From Gemmatimonadota bacterium (GTDB lineage Bacteria > JAAXHH01), in the NCBI GenBank assembly GCA_009837395.1, contig VXTP01000007.1, positions 1-43,848 of the forward strand: a stretch of 43,848 bases of DNA, given 5' to 3'. Both the position numbers and the translations under genes were made by a program. Positions 17,246 through 24,803 of this stretch are shown here, piece after piece. The first letter of the stretch is position 1. Each line of letters begins with the position of its first letter. Under the pieces are notes generated by a model. It made no database searches. It was not told the origin of the DNA and saw nothing but the letters and a program-made list of their open reading frames with translations.

Positions 17246-18640
17246 CTAGATGTGGATCGCCGCGCCTTCCAGCCCGGCGGCGGCTTCCATGACCAGTTCC
17301 GACAGCGTGGGATGGGCGTGAATGGTCTTGTGGAGTTCCCGGGTGGTCGATTCCAGCGTGCGCGCGGTGCAGATCTCCCCGATCAGTTCGGTGGCGTCCG
17401 CCCCGATGATGTGCGCGCCGAGGATCTCGCCGTACTTCGCGTCCGCGATCAGCTTGACCATGCCGTCCGTCTGTCCGGCGGCGACGGCCTTGCCGCTGGA
17501 GCGGTAGGGCATTCTGAAAACCTGGATTTCCCGTTCCGCGGCGGCCTGCGCCTCGGTCATGCCGACACTGGCGACCTGGGGCTGGCAATAGGTGCACGCG
17601 GGGATGTTCTCGCGATCGATGGGGGCCGATGGATGGCCCGCGAGCCGCTCCACCAGGTTGATCCCTTCCGCGGACGCCTTGTGGGCGAGGAGGGGCGGGC
17701 CCGTGACGTCGCCGATGGCGTACACGCCGGACACCGTCGTCCGGCACTCATCGTCCACCTTGATGAAGCCCCGGTCGGTCTCGACGCCGAGTGCTTCCAG
17801 CCCGATATCCTCGATATTCGCGTCGCGGCCAATGGCCAGGAGCGTGACGTCGGCTTTCAGCGTCTCTTCTTTCCCGTCGACGGTTACAGTCACCGAGGTG
17901 CCGTCCGAACCCGATTCGGCCGATTCGACTCGCGCCCCGGTCTTGATCCCGATACCCAGTTTCGCGAAGCTCTTTTCCAGCGTTTCGCTGATCTCCTCGT
18001 CTTCCACCGGCAGCAGGTGAGGCAGCATCTCGACAATGGTGACCTCGGTACCGTAGGCCGCGTAATAGTAGGCGAATTCCACGCCGATCGCACCGCCGCC
18101 GATGATGGTCATCGACCCGGGAGGCTCTTCGATCAGCATGGCCTCGGTACTGGTGATGATCCGCTTTCCGTCCACCGGAACGGCCGGGATCGCCTTGGAG
18201 CGCGAACCCGTCGCCAGCACGATCGAGCGTGCGTTTACGGTCTGCGTTTCACCCTTGCCGTTCGTCACGTCGACGGAAGTGGCCGAAGCCAGGCGGCCGT
18301 GGCCGGTGACGAGATCCACTTTGTTCTTCTTGAGGAGGAACTTGATGCCGCCGGCCAGTGTGTCGGCGGCCTTGCGGCTGCGTTGCACGGCCTTGCCCAT
18401 GTCGAATTGCAGGTTGTCGCAGGAAATGCCGTAGTCTTCGGCGTGGCGCAGGGTCAGTACGAGCTCGGCGTTCTTCAGCAGCGCCTTGGTGGGAATGCAT
18501 CCCCAGTTCAGGCACACGCCGCCGGGTTTGTCCTTCTCGATCACCACCGATTTCAAGCCCAGTTGGGCCGCCCGAATCGCCGAAACGTACCCTCCGGGTC
18601 CGCCGCCGACCACTGCCACGTCGTAGATCACTGATGCCAT
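17246..18640 (-). CDS. lpdA: Dihydrolipoyl dehydrogenase
   Basis: The 464-residue flavoprotein is the E3 subunit of 2-oxoacid dehydrogenase or glycine-cleavage complexes, oxidising dihydrolipoamide with NAD. It has the FAD-binding VVGGGPGGYVSAIRAAQLG, the redox disulfide GGVCLNWGCIPTKALL (C43, C48), the NAD-binding TIIGGGAIGVEFA, the second FAD motif GVYAIGDVTG, and the C-terminal catalytic pair H443-E448 in HAHPTLSE. GGAG six nucleotides before the ATG at 18640 fixes the start; a longer form from 18670 is less likely. No E1 or E2 gene is in the window. It heads a minus-strand operon with the DUF255 lipoprotein. Confidence 0.95.
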   Translation of the reverse strand: MASVIYDVAVVGGGPGGYVSAIRAAQLGLKSVVIEKDKPGGVCLNWGCIPTKALLKNAELVLTLRHAEDYGISCDNLQFDMGKAVQRSRKAADTLAGGIKFLLKKNKVDLVTGHGRLASATSVDVTNGKGETQTVNARSIVLATGSRSKAIPAVPVDGKRIITSTEAMLIEEPPGSMTIIGGGAIGVEFAYYYAAYGTEVTIVEMLPHLLPVEDEEISETLEKSFAKLGIGIKTGARVESAESGSDGTSVTVTVDGKEETLKADVTLLAIGRDANIEDIGLEALGVETDRGFIKVDDECRTTVSGVYAIGDVTGPPLLAHKASAEGINLVERLAGHPSAPIDRENIPACTYCQPQVASVGMTEAQAAAEREIQVFRMPYRSSGKAVAAGQTDGMVKLIADAKYGEILGAHIIGADATELIGEICTARTLESTTRELHKTIHAHPTLSELVMEAAAGLEGAAIHI

Positions 18641-18687
18641 GTCTGACTCCGGAAAATGAATGAATCCCAACTGCCCCTGAAGCGCTG

Positions 18688-18719
18688 GTATAACTAACGC
18701 GCACGGCCCTGTATGTCAA
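18688..18719 (-). promoter_or_regulatory. Putative lpdA promoter
   Basis: On the minus strand a perfect -35 TTGACA (18714-18719) precedes TTATAC (18688-18693) with a long 20-nt spacer. The -35 match is good but the spacing is not ideal. Confidence 0.35.
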
Positions 18720-18729
18720 GATAATTCTC

Positions 18730-18758
18730 TTGTCTGCCAGGGCTTTACGTTGTATCAT
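18730..18758 (+). promoter_or_regulatory. Putative sigma70-type promoter for the M20 peptidase transcript
   Basis: TTGTCT (18730-18735), a 17-nt spacer and TATCAT (18753-18758) form a good -35/-10 pair. Transcription would begin near 18765, immediately before a strong GGAGG (18769-18773). Confidence 0.55.
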
Positions 18759-18777
18759 GAGAAGGAGCGGAGGACCG

Positions 18778-18822
18778 ATGAATACGGGCTCGGAGCGTGT
18801 ATCGAAACGGCCGGACACATGA
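18778..18822 (+). CDS. 14-codon leader cistron overlapping the M20 peptidase start
   Basis: ATG at 18778, four nucleotides after GGAGG, opens the peptide MNTGSERVSKRPDT and stops with TGA at 18820-18822. The stop overlaps the downstream ATG as ATGA. The main gene has no good Shine-Dalgarno of its own, so this minicistron may feed ribosomes to it by termination-reinitiation. The peptide has no runs of one amino acid that would suggest classical attenuation. Confidence 0.45.
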   Translation: MNTGSERVSKRPDT

Positions 18823-20054
18823 CCCTGGAAGCCATCACCAAGTCTATCACACACGGGCGGATCACGGAGCTGATCGAAGGGCTGGTCGCCATTCCGTCGG
18901 TCACGGGAAACGAACGGGCACTGGGCGACATGCTCCATGGGTTTTTCGGCGAGATCGGTCTTGCCGGGACTCACCGGATTCCGGTGGAGGAATCGGGCGA
19001 CACCCTGGCCGTGCGGATTCCCGGCCGCGACAACGGGAACGGCCCCGGTAACAGGAACGGCCGCGGCAACGGGAACGACCGCGACAAAGGCAACGGCCGC
19101 GCGTTCATGCTCAATTTCCACCAGGATACCTTCGACGCGTGCGATGGCTGGGAAACCGACCCGTGGTCGCCCGTGGTCAGAGACGGATGCATGCACGGAC
19201 TCGGCGCGCACGACATGAAGGCCGGCGCGGCGGCCGTGCTCGCCGCGGTGGAGGCCATCGTCCGGTCCGGGACGGAACTGGCCGGCGACCTGATCGTCTC
19301 CGCCACGACCGACGAGGAGAACTGGTCCCGGGGCGCCCACGCCCTGATCGACAGCGGGCTGCTCGGGGGGTGCGAAGGCTGCCTCATTCCCGAGCCCACG
19401 CCGCCGGGACGCCTGCGTATCGGTTCGCGGGGCCGCCACGTGATCAAGATCGACCTGGCGGGTAGGACGGCCCACGCCGCGTACACGGGAGAAGGTGTCA
19501 ACGCGGTGCATGACGCCGCGAAGATTATCACGGCGCTGGACCGGATCGAACTGGGCTGGAACGAGGAGTTCGAGCTTGGCGGCACGATCTGCGTCATCGA
19601 AATCAGCGGGGGGAGAAACATCATCCTCGTGCCGGAACACGCGCAGGTGGTCCTCGACAGGCATATACTGCCCGGACAGTCGATCGACGAAGCCGTGGAG
19701 GACATCGAGGCGCTGATCCGGTCCCTGTCGATCGCGTCCGAGTGGCGCGTCACGTGGGACGACCGGCCCACCCCCGCGCCGGCGCCGTACATCGTGGATC
19801 CCGGGTCGAAGTTCGTCCAGGCCACCCGGAAGCGGGTCGAAGAACAACTCGGCCGGCCGGTGCGATACGCCCTGGCACGGAGCGTAGCCGACACGAACCA
19901 TTTTGCCGTGACCGGGGGCATCCCGACGCTGGTGTACGGACCCGAAGGGGGAAACACCTGCCAGGCCAACGAATTCGTCAGTATCGAGTCCACTCTACGT
20001 GTCGCGCGGGCCTATTGCGGCATCGTGATCGATATGCTGGGAGTCGCGCGTTAG
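18819..20054 (+). CDS. M20 family metallopeptidase (ArgE/DapE/ACY1 type)
   Basis: From ATG 18819 the product is 411 residues, a dinuclear zinc amidohydrolase that cleaves N-acyl or peptide bonds of small substrates. Metal-site motifs are MLNFHQDTFDA, GLGAHDMKAGAAA (second metal Asp) and TTDEENWSRGA with the catalytic and ligand glutamates; RIGSRGRHVIKIDLAGRTAH marks the dimerisation lid. The frame extends upstream to a TTG at 18750, but coupling to the 14-codon cistron favours 18819. Residues 70-93 are an inserted Gly/Asn/Arg/Asp repeat between a beta strand and the first metal motif. The next gene begins 6 bp after its stop. Confidence 0.85.
   Translation: MTLEAITKSITHGRITELIEGLVAIPSVTGNERALGDMLHGFFGEIGLAGTHRIPVEESGDTLAVRIPGRDNGNGPGNRNGRGNGNDRDKGNGRAFMLNFHQDTFDACDGWETDPWSPVVRDGCMHGLGAHDMKAGAAAVLAAVEAIVRSGTELAGDLIVSATTDEENWSRGAHALIDSGLLGGCEGCLIPEPTPPGRLRIGSRGRHVIKIDLAGRTAHAAYTGEGVNAVHDAAKIITALDRIELGWNEEFELGGTICVIEISGGRNIILVPEHAQVVLDRHILPGQSIDEAVEDIEALIRSLSIASEWRVTWDDRPTPAPAPYIVDPGSKFVQATRKRVEEQLGRPVRYALARSVADTNHFAVTGGIPTLVYGPEGGNTCQANEFVSIESTLRVARAYCGIVIDMLGVAR
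19026..19097 (+). repeat. 18-bp tandem array, 4 units, in-frame in M20 peptidase
   Basis: Units at 19026, 19044, 19062 and 19080 encode RDNGNG, PGNRNG, RGNGND and RDKGNG. It is inserted just before the first metal-binding motif. Confidence 0.8.
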
Positions 20055-20060
20055 CTCATC

Positions 20061-21089
20061 ATGTTTCAACGCCTTCTCATCATCGCCCTCTTCGTTGTGG
20101 TCGCGATCCTGCTCGTCCGATCGATCGCGAACTGGTTCAACCGGGGCGGCTGGATCGGCCGGGGACAGTCGGAAATAAAGGGCACCTGGGCGGTGGTCGA
20201 ACCACTGGGCAGGCTTGGCAAGGCCGCCGAAAACACCCTGAAATCGTCGTTGAAGCTCGAAGACGAAGATGATGTGAAGAAGGTGGCGGTATTGTTCGAC
20301 GTGGCGCACCGGACCGTACGGAACCTTCCAATCGATTCCGCCGAGTTGAAAATCCTGGCCGACGGGGCATCCGAGCCTGTCCGCGCCGGACTCTACCGAG
20401 ACGAGGCCGTATACGCGCCCGGGTGGCTGCTGTACGCCGCGGATCGCGTGCAGGACGTCCATCCCGACATGTATGCTTACGAGGTCAAGCGGCTCACCCT
20501 TACGGCCTACCGGGAAGTTTTCCCGTTGGACGGGGAAACGGTCCTCCCCCCGGAGCGGTTCCTGGCGCCTGTCGCGTACGGGACGCCGCCGCCGGTCGGC
20601 GATCGGTACGGCCACCTGGGCAGTCTGGGGGAGGAGTATACCCGTGATGCGGCCTATGTCTCCCTCCTCGAGTGCCCGGCAGAGGCCCTGCCCGACGAGG
20701 CCATGGTGCCCCTGTTGCAGTTGCTAATCAAGACGGAGGACGAACCCGTACCGGATGGCGGGACCACGGTAGACGAATTGTTGGCGCGGTACGATGACCG
20801 GCTTTACGCGGCGGCCGTCCACGCCATGAACCGGCAGAAGCCGTCTGCAACGGCTGGACCGCCGGCGCCAGATGGACAGCCCGAATCGTCCCGACCGTCC
20901 AGGCCCGGCGCGTATTCGCCGGCGCTGTTCAGGCTGATCGGCGCGTGGCCGCGGTCCTCGGCGGAACCGCTGTTCCGCGCGGCTCTCGAATCGGGTTGGA
21001 ACGACTGCGCGCGCTTTCTGCCCGAATCGGGATGGGCGCGGGACCTGAAGGCCGTGTTCCGGGACAGTCCCTACGGCGCTCCGGCATAG
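20061..21089 (+). CDS. Membrane-anchored protein of unknown function
   Basis: The 342-residue protein starts with one hydrophobic helix (FQRLLIIALFVVVAILLV), probably a signal anchor. The rest is soluble and acidic, with no catalytic motif that I recognise. Residues around 45-70 (PLGRLGKAAENTLKSSLKL) look helical; around residues 265-285 there is a Pro/Ser-rich linker (PPAPDGQPESSRPSRPGA). The C-terminal part (SPALFRLIGAWPRSSAEPLF) may be a small helical domain. It lies 6 bp downstream of the M20 gene and 46 bp upstream of the dioxygenase gene, so it is co-transcribed. Its ribosome-binding site is weak. Confidence 0.65.
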   Translation: MFQRLLIIALFVVVAILLVRSIANWFNRGGWIGRGQSEIKGTWAVVEPLGRLGKAAENTLKSSLKLEDEDDVKKVAVLFDVAHRTVRNLPIDSAELKILADGASEPVRAGLYRDEAVYAPGWLLYAADRVQDVHPDMYAYEVKRLTLTAYREVFPLDGETVLPPERFLAPVAYGTPPPVGDRYGHLGSLGEEYTRDAAYVSLLECPAEALPDEAMVPLLQLLIKTEDEPVPDGGTTVDELLARYDDRLYAAAVHAMNRQKPSATAGPPAPDGQPESSRPSRPGAYSPALFRLIGAWPRSSAEPLFRAALESGWNDCARFLPESGWARDLKAVFRDSPYGAPA

Positions 21090-21135
21090 GACGGCGTTTT
21101 AGAGACGGCGTCTTGAGGAATGGGAGGTAACCGCC

Positions 21136-22023
21136 ATGCGGATTTCCACGAAACCCCTGCCCGGATTCGGCATGGAGATATCCGGCGTCGATCTGTCGGA
21201 ACCGCTGGAACCGGAAGTCATGCGGGAGATCCTGCGGGTGTTTCACGTCCATGGCCTGATCGTGATCCCCGGCCAGGTTATGACCTTCGACCGCTATGAC
21301 GCCTTCACAAAGGAGTTTGGCGCGCAGAAGCCGCATTTCCTGGATCACCTGCGCCACGAGAACCATCCGGCCATACTCAACCTCTCCAACATTTTCGAAG
21401 ACGGGCGTCCCATCGGCGTCTACGAAGGCGCGGCGTTCTGGCACACGGACGTGGCCTATCAGGACCCGCCCAACAGTTCCACAGTCGTTTACGGCCGGCA
21501 GTGGCCCGATGGGGGCTGTCCGACCTACTTCGCCGACCAGATGACCGCCTACGACGACCTGCCCATAAAGATGAAAGATACCATCGACAACCTGTCCGTC
21601 CTGCATCACTACGGCAATCGGGCGGACATGAACGAGGAGTCCGCGACCTCGGCGGAGAAACTGACGCTGGACCAGAAGGACCGGGTCGAAAACGTCTACC
21701 ATCCCCTGGTCAAGCGCCACCCGGTCACCGGCCGCAAAGCGCTCTACGGCGTCTGCGGCAGTTCCTTCGGCATCGTCGGCATGCCGGATGACGAGGCCTT
21801 CGACCTGCTGGATGAACTGGCCGCCCACGCCATCAAGCCGGAATACGTGACCGAATACGACTTCAGGGTGGGCGACGCCGGTGCGTGGGACACCTTTTCG
21901 ACCCTGCACAAGGCCACGGTGCTGGAACCGGCCACCGGACCCCGTGACAGCCGCCTGCTCTGGCGCATCAGCGTGACCGGGCTGCCGCCGATGATCGAAC
22001 GGGAACGGGCGGCGAAGTACTGA
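21136..22023 (+). CDS. TauD/TfdA family Fe(II)/2-oxoglutarate dioxygenase
   Basis: This 295-residue enzyme has the TauD/TfdA iron triad: H103 and D105 in FWHTDVAY, and H258 in WDTFSTLHKA. The following DSRLLWRISVTG holds the arginine that usually binds 2-oxoglutarate. N-terminal GMEISGVDLSEPL and HGLIVIPGQ are typical. The family hydroxylates sulfonates, herbicide-like ethers or carnitine precursors; the substrate is not determinable here, though the neighbouring M20 hydrolase suggests catabolism of small organic amides or sulfonates. GGGAGG 7 nt before ATG 21136 supports the start. Confidence 0.88.
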   Translation: MRISTKPLPGFGMEISGVDLSEPLEPEVMREILRVFHVHGLIVIPGQVMTFDRYDAFTKEFGAQKPHFLDHLRHENHPAILNLSNIFEDGRPIGVYEGAAFWHTDVAYQDPPNSSTVVYGRQWPDGGCPTYFADQMTAYDDLPIKMKDTIDNLSVLHHYGNRADMNEESATSAEKLTLDQKDRVENVYHPLVKRHPVTGRKALYGVCGSSFGIVGMPDDEAFDLLDELAAHAIKPEYVTEYDFRVGDAGAWDTFSTLHKATVLEPATGPRDSRLLWRISVTGLPPMIERERAAKY

Positions 22024-22060
22024 GCGGCTTCCGGCGCCGTGTCAGACAGGTAAGATCGAC

Positions 22061-22678
22061 ATGCCCCGTAAAAACAGACCCAACAGCGCCACGACGCCGC
22101 GACGTCAGAAATCGAAGCGCGGACGGCAGACTGGCCTCCGGGCGCAAGACGCCGATGGCATGGCCGGTGATAGCCTGACCGGTGATTTCGCCGATACCGT
22201 CGCTCCCTCGGAAACCGGAACGGACCAACCACCGGTGGGGCGGGTACTCGCCGTAGATTACGGTGAAAAACGCGTCGGGCTTGCCCTGAGCGATCCGGCC
22301 GGTCTGATCGCCCAGGGGCTGGAGACGATCCAGACGGCAGACACGGTCGTATCCCTGGCATCCATCGTGGATATCGTCGAGGAACAGCAGGTGCGGGAGA
22401 TCATCCTGGGATTACCGGTCCATATGGACGGAACCGCGGGCGAAATGGCCGGGAAGGTCGAGGCGTTGGCAAACGAGCTGCGGAGTAAGGTGGCCTGCGA
22501 TGTACGTACGTGGGACGAACGGTTAACCAGCGTTTCGGCCCGTCGGGCCATGCATGAAATGGGCAGCACGACCCGGGGAAACAAGGGCAGCCTGGACCGG
22601 ATCGCCGCCACGCTGCTGCTGCAGAACTACCTGGATTTCCGCCGGGGGAAGGCGACAGAACCGGATTCACTTCCATGA
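22061..22678 (+). CDS. ruvX: RuvX/YqgF family Holliday junction resolvase-like nuclease with N-terminal extension
   Basis: The 205-residue protein has an RNase H-fold core from about residue 59: RVLAVDYGEKRVGLALSD (D66), EIILGLPVHMDGTAGEM, TWDERLTSVSA and GSLDRIAATLLLQNYL. YqgF homologues act in 16S rRNA 5'-end maturation in E. coli and were proposed as Holliday junction resolvases. The first ~58 residues are a basic, disordered-looking extension (MPRKNRPNSATTPRRQKSKR) longer than the family norm of about 140 residues. AGGTAAG six nt before ATG 22061 supports translation of the extension. The stop overlaps mltG as ATGA. Confidence 0.9.
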   Translation: MPRKNRPNSATTPRRQKSKRGRQTGLRAQDADGMAGDSLTGDFADTVAPSETGTDQPPVGRVLAVDYGEKRVGLALSDPAGLIAQGLETIQTADTVVSLASIVDIVEEQQVREIILGLPVHMDGTAGEMAGKVEALANELRSKVACDVRTWDERLTSVSARRAMHEMGSTTRGNKGSLDRIAATLLLQNYLDFRRGKATEPDSLP

Positions 22679-23676
22679 AAAAGCTACTTGCCGCCGCCAT
22701 CGTCCTCGTCGTGGTTGCCGGAACGGCCGTGCTGGTCGCGGCCTACCAGTTCTCCAACCTCGCGGTCGAGCGCGATACCGTCATCCAGTACACCGTCGAA
22801 CCCGGCATGACCTTATCTGACGTCGCCGGGGACCTGGAAGACCGGGGCGTGGTACGTCACGCGATCCTGTTCGAACTGCTGGCGCGTTACCGGGGGGTGG
22901 GGCACGGCATAAACGCGGGACGTTACGAAATCGAGACCTACATGGACGCCGGCCAGATCCTGAGCATGCTCGTCGAGGGCAAGATCGTGGTCAATCGCGT
23001 CAACGTCCCGGAGGGCCTGACCATCCCTGAAACGGCCCGGATCCTGCAGGCGAGGATCGGCATCGATTCCACCGCGTTCGTACAAAGGTCCGTCGATCCG
23101 GAGGCCGTGCGATCGCTGGGGATCGAAGCGCCCACCCTGGAAGGATACCTGTACCCGGCGACCTACAACATGTACCCGGACATGACGGTCGATGACATCC
23201 TCAGGCAATTGACGTCGCGACATCTGCAATCCATCACCGAGGAGTACCGCAAGCGGGCGGAAGAAATGGAGTATAGTTTACACGAGATCGTCACCCTGGC
23301 TTCCATCATCGAGCAGGAAGCGATGGTGGACGATGAACGGGACATCATTTCGGGGGTTTTTCACAACAGGCTGGAGAAGGGCATGCGCCTGGAGGCCGAT
23401 CCCACGGTCCAGTACGGGATCGGCAGGCCGAACATGAGACTCTATGAGAAGCACCTGTCCCACCCGTCGCCCTATAACACGTATATGCATGCCGGGCTGC
23501 CGCCGGGACCGATCTGCAGCCCCGGTATTGCGTCCATTCGCGCCGCCCTCTACCCGGAGGACGTGCCCTATCTCTTCTTCGTAGCCCGCGGAGACGGCAG
23601 GCACATCTTCTCGGTTACCAACCGCGAGCACAACCGGGCCCGGGCCGAGGTCAGACGTCAGCGGAACAGCCGGTAG
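22675..23676 (+). CDS. mltG: Endolytic transglycosylase MltG
   Basis: The 333-residue inner-membrane murein lytic transglycosylase cleaves nascent glycan strands and ends their elongation. It has an N-terminal transmembrane helix (LLAAAIVLVVVAGTAVLVAA), a LysM-like segment (YTVEPGMTLSDVAGDLEDRG), then the YceG catalytic domain with ASIIEQEA (predicted catalytic E213), GVFHNRLEKGMRLEADPTV and SPYNTYMHAGLPPGPI. These are near-universal in MltG. The ruvX-mltG order is a common arrangement in bacteria, and the ATGA overlap implies coupled translation. Confidence 0.95.
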   Translation: MKKLLAAAIVLVVVAGTAVLVAAYQFSNLAVERDTVIQYTVEPGMTLSDVAGDLEDRGVVRHAILFELLARYRGVGHGINAGRYEIETYMDAGQILSMLVEGKIVVNRVNVPEGLTIPETARILQARIGIDSTAFVQRSVDPEAVRSLGIEAPTLEGYLYPATYNMYPDMTVDDILRQLTSRHLQSITEEYRKRAEEMEYSLHEIVTLASIIEQEAMVDDERDIISGVFHNRLEKGMRLEADPTVQYGIGRPNMRLYEKHLSHPSPYNTYMHAGLPPGPICSPGIASIRAALYPEDVPYLFFVARGDGRHIFSVTNREHNRARAEVRRQRNSR

Positions 23677-23739
23677 CAGGGAGAGTCGGGGTCGAACAGG
23701 CCGCGCCCGGCAGTGTGCAGAACGGAACGCCGCCTTCCT

Positions 23740-24507
23740 TCACACGGCCGTGTAACCGCCGTCCACGACCATGGTGTGACCGGTCACCATGGCGCTCGCG
23801 TCGGACGCGAGGTAGATGATCGAACTGGCGATTTCGTCCGGTTCCGCCAGCCGTCCCAGCAGGATCTTCTTGATATTGGCCCGGAACCCCGGGTTCTCCA
23901 TCGCCTTCTCCACCATGGGGGTTCGCGTCATGGTCGGCGCCACGGCGTTCACGGTGATGCCGTGCTCCGCCCATTCGGCGGCCATGGACTTGGTCAGCGT
24001 GCACACGCCGCCCTTGGCCGCCGTGTAGGCCGCCCGCAGCGGACCGCCGACGACGCCCACCTGGGACGATACATTGATGATGCGCCCGCCTCGGCCCCGT
24101 TCGATCATGTGCGCAGCGAGGGCCTGGCTGAGGAAAAAGACGCTTTTCAGGTTCACGTCGATGATCTCGTCATACACTTCCTCGGTGACTTCGAGCACCG
24201 GCATGATCCGGTTGCATCCGGCGTTGTTGACCAGGATATCGATGTCTCCCGCGTCCGCGAGCACCTGGTCCACGAATGCGCGGATCGAGTCCACCTTGCC
24301 CACGTCCACCGTGTGAACGACACAGTCGTGGCCCATCGAACGAATCTCGGAAGCCACCGGCTCCAGGTCGGCCCGGGTGCGGCTTCCGATCGCCAGGTCG
24401 GCGCCCGCACGGGCGGCGCCCAGCGCGATGGCCTTGCCGATGCCCTTGCTCGCACCGGTGACGATCATGGTTTTGCCTTCCAGGGAAAACAGGGATGTAT
24501 CGGACAT
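23740..24507 (-). CDS. SDR family oxidoreductase (FabG-like)
   Basis: The 255-residue classical short-chain dehydrogenase has the Rossmann motif TGASKGIG (residues 18-25), NNAG near residue 95, serine in INVSSQVG, and the catalytic Y161-x3-K165 in AYTAAKGG. The C-terminal VTGHTMVVDGGYTAV is typical of FabG and gluconate/glucose dehydrogenase-like members, so it reduces a carbonyl or oxidises an alcohol with NAD(P)(H); the substrate is unknown. GGAGGA lies five nt before the ATG, and a 9-bp tandem array starts directly behind this ribosome-binding site. It converges on mltG with a 63-bp gap. Confidence 0.9.
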   Translation of the reverse strand: MSDTSLFSLEGKTMIVTGASKGIGKAIALGAARAGADLAIGSRTRADLEPVASEIRSMGHDCVVHTVDVGKVDSIRAFVDQVLADAGDIDILVNNAGCNRIMPVLEVTEEVYDEIIDVNLKSVFFLSQALAAHMIERGRGGRIINVSSQVGVVGGPLRAAYTAAKGGVCTLTKSMAAEWAEHGITVNAVAPTMTRTPMVEKAMENPGFRANIKKILLGRLAEPDEIASSIIYLASDASAMVTGHTMVVDGGYTAV

Positions 24508-24517
24508 TGAATCCTCC

Positions 24518-24562
24518 GGTCTGCTTGGTCTGCTTGGTCTGCTTGGTCAGATAGGTCTAGCC
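24518..24562. repeat. Intergenic 9-bp tandem array in the SDR leader, 5 units
   Basis: GGTCTGCTT is repeated perfectly at 24518, 24527 and 24536, followed by degenerate units at 24545 and 24554. It sits immediately upstream of the SDR ribosome-binding site. The rest of the 24508-24803 gap (296 bp) shows no gene that I can support. Confidence 0.85.
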
Positions 24563-24803
24563 TGGGTATGCTCGGATATGCATAGGATACGCGTGGCCCG
24601 GCGGCCATGGAAACCGCGGTCAACGGGCTTATATCGGCGGAGGAGTGTACAATCGAGGCGAGATTTCGTCAATCGAATTCGGCCGTCGTCACCGCGACGC
24701 GCGGCGCCTTAGCGCTTGCCTCCGATACCTGCGCCGGTTACTTTACGCCGGTGCGCCGCCGTGGTTGCGACGCCTCTGGTGCTCCCGCGATATTCCGTGT
24801 GCT

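Noticed and set aside
17192-20054. Long frames antisense to lpdA (480 codons, plus) and to the M20 gene (550 codons, minus)
   Set aside because: The opposite strands encode complete conserved enzymes; the antisense frames are compositional by-products of high GC.
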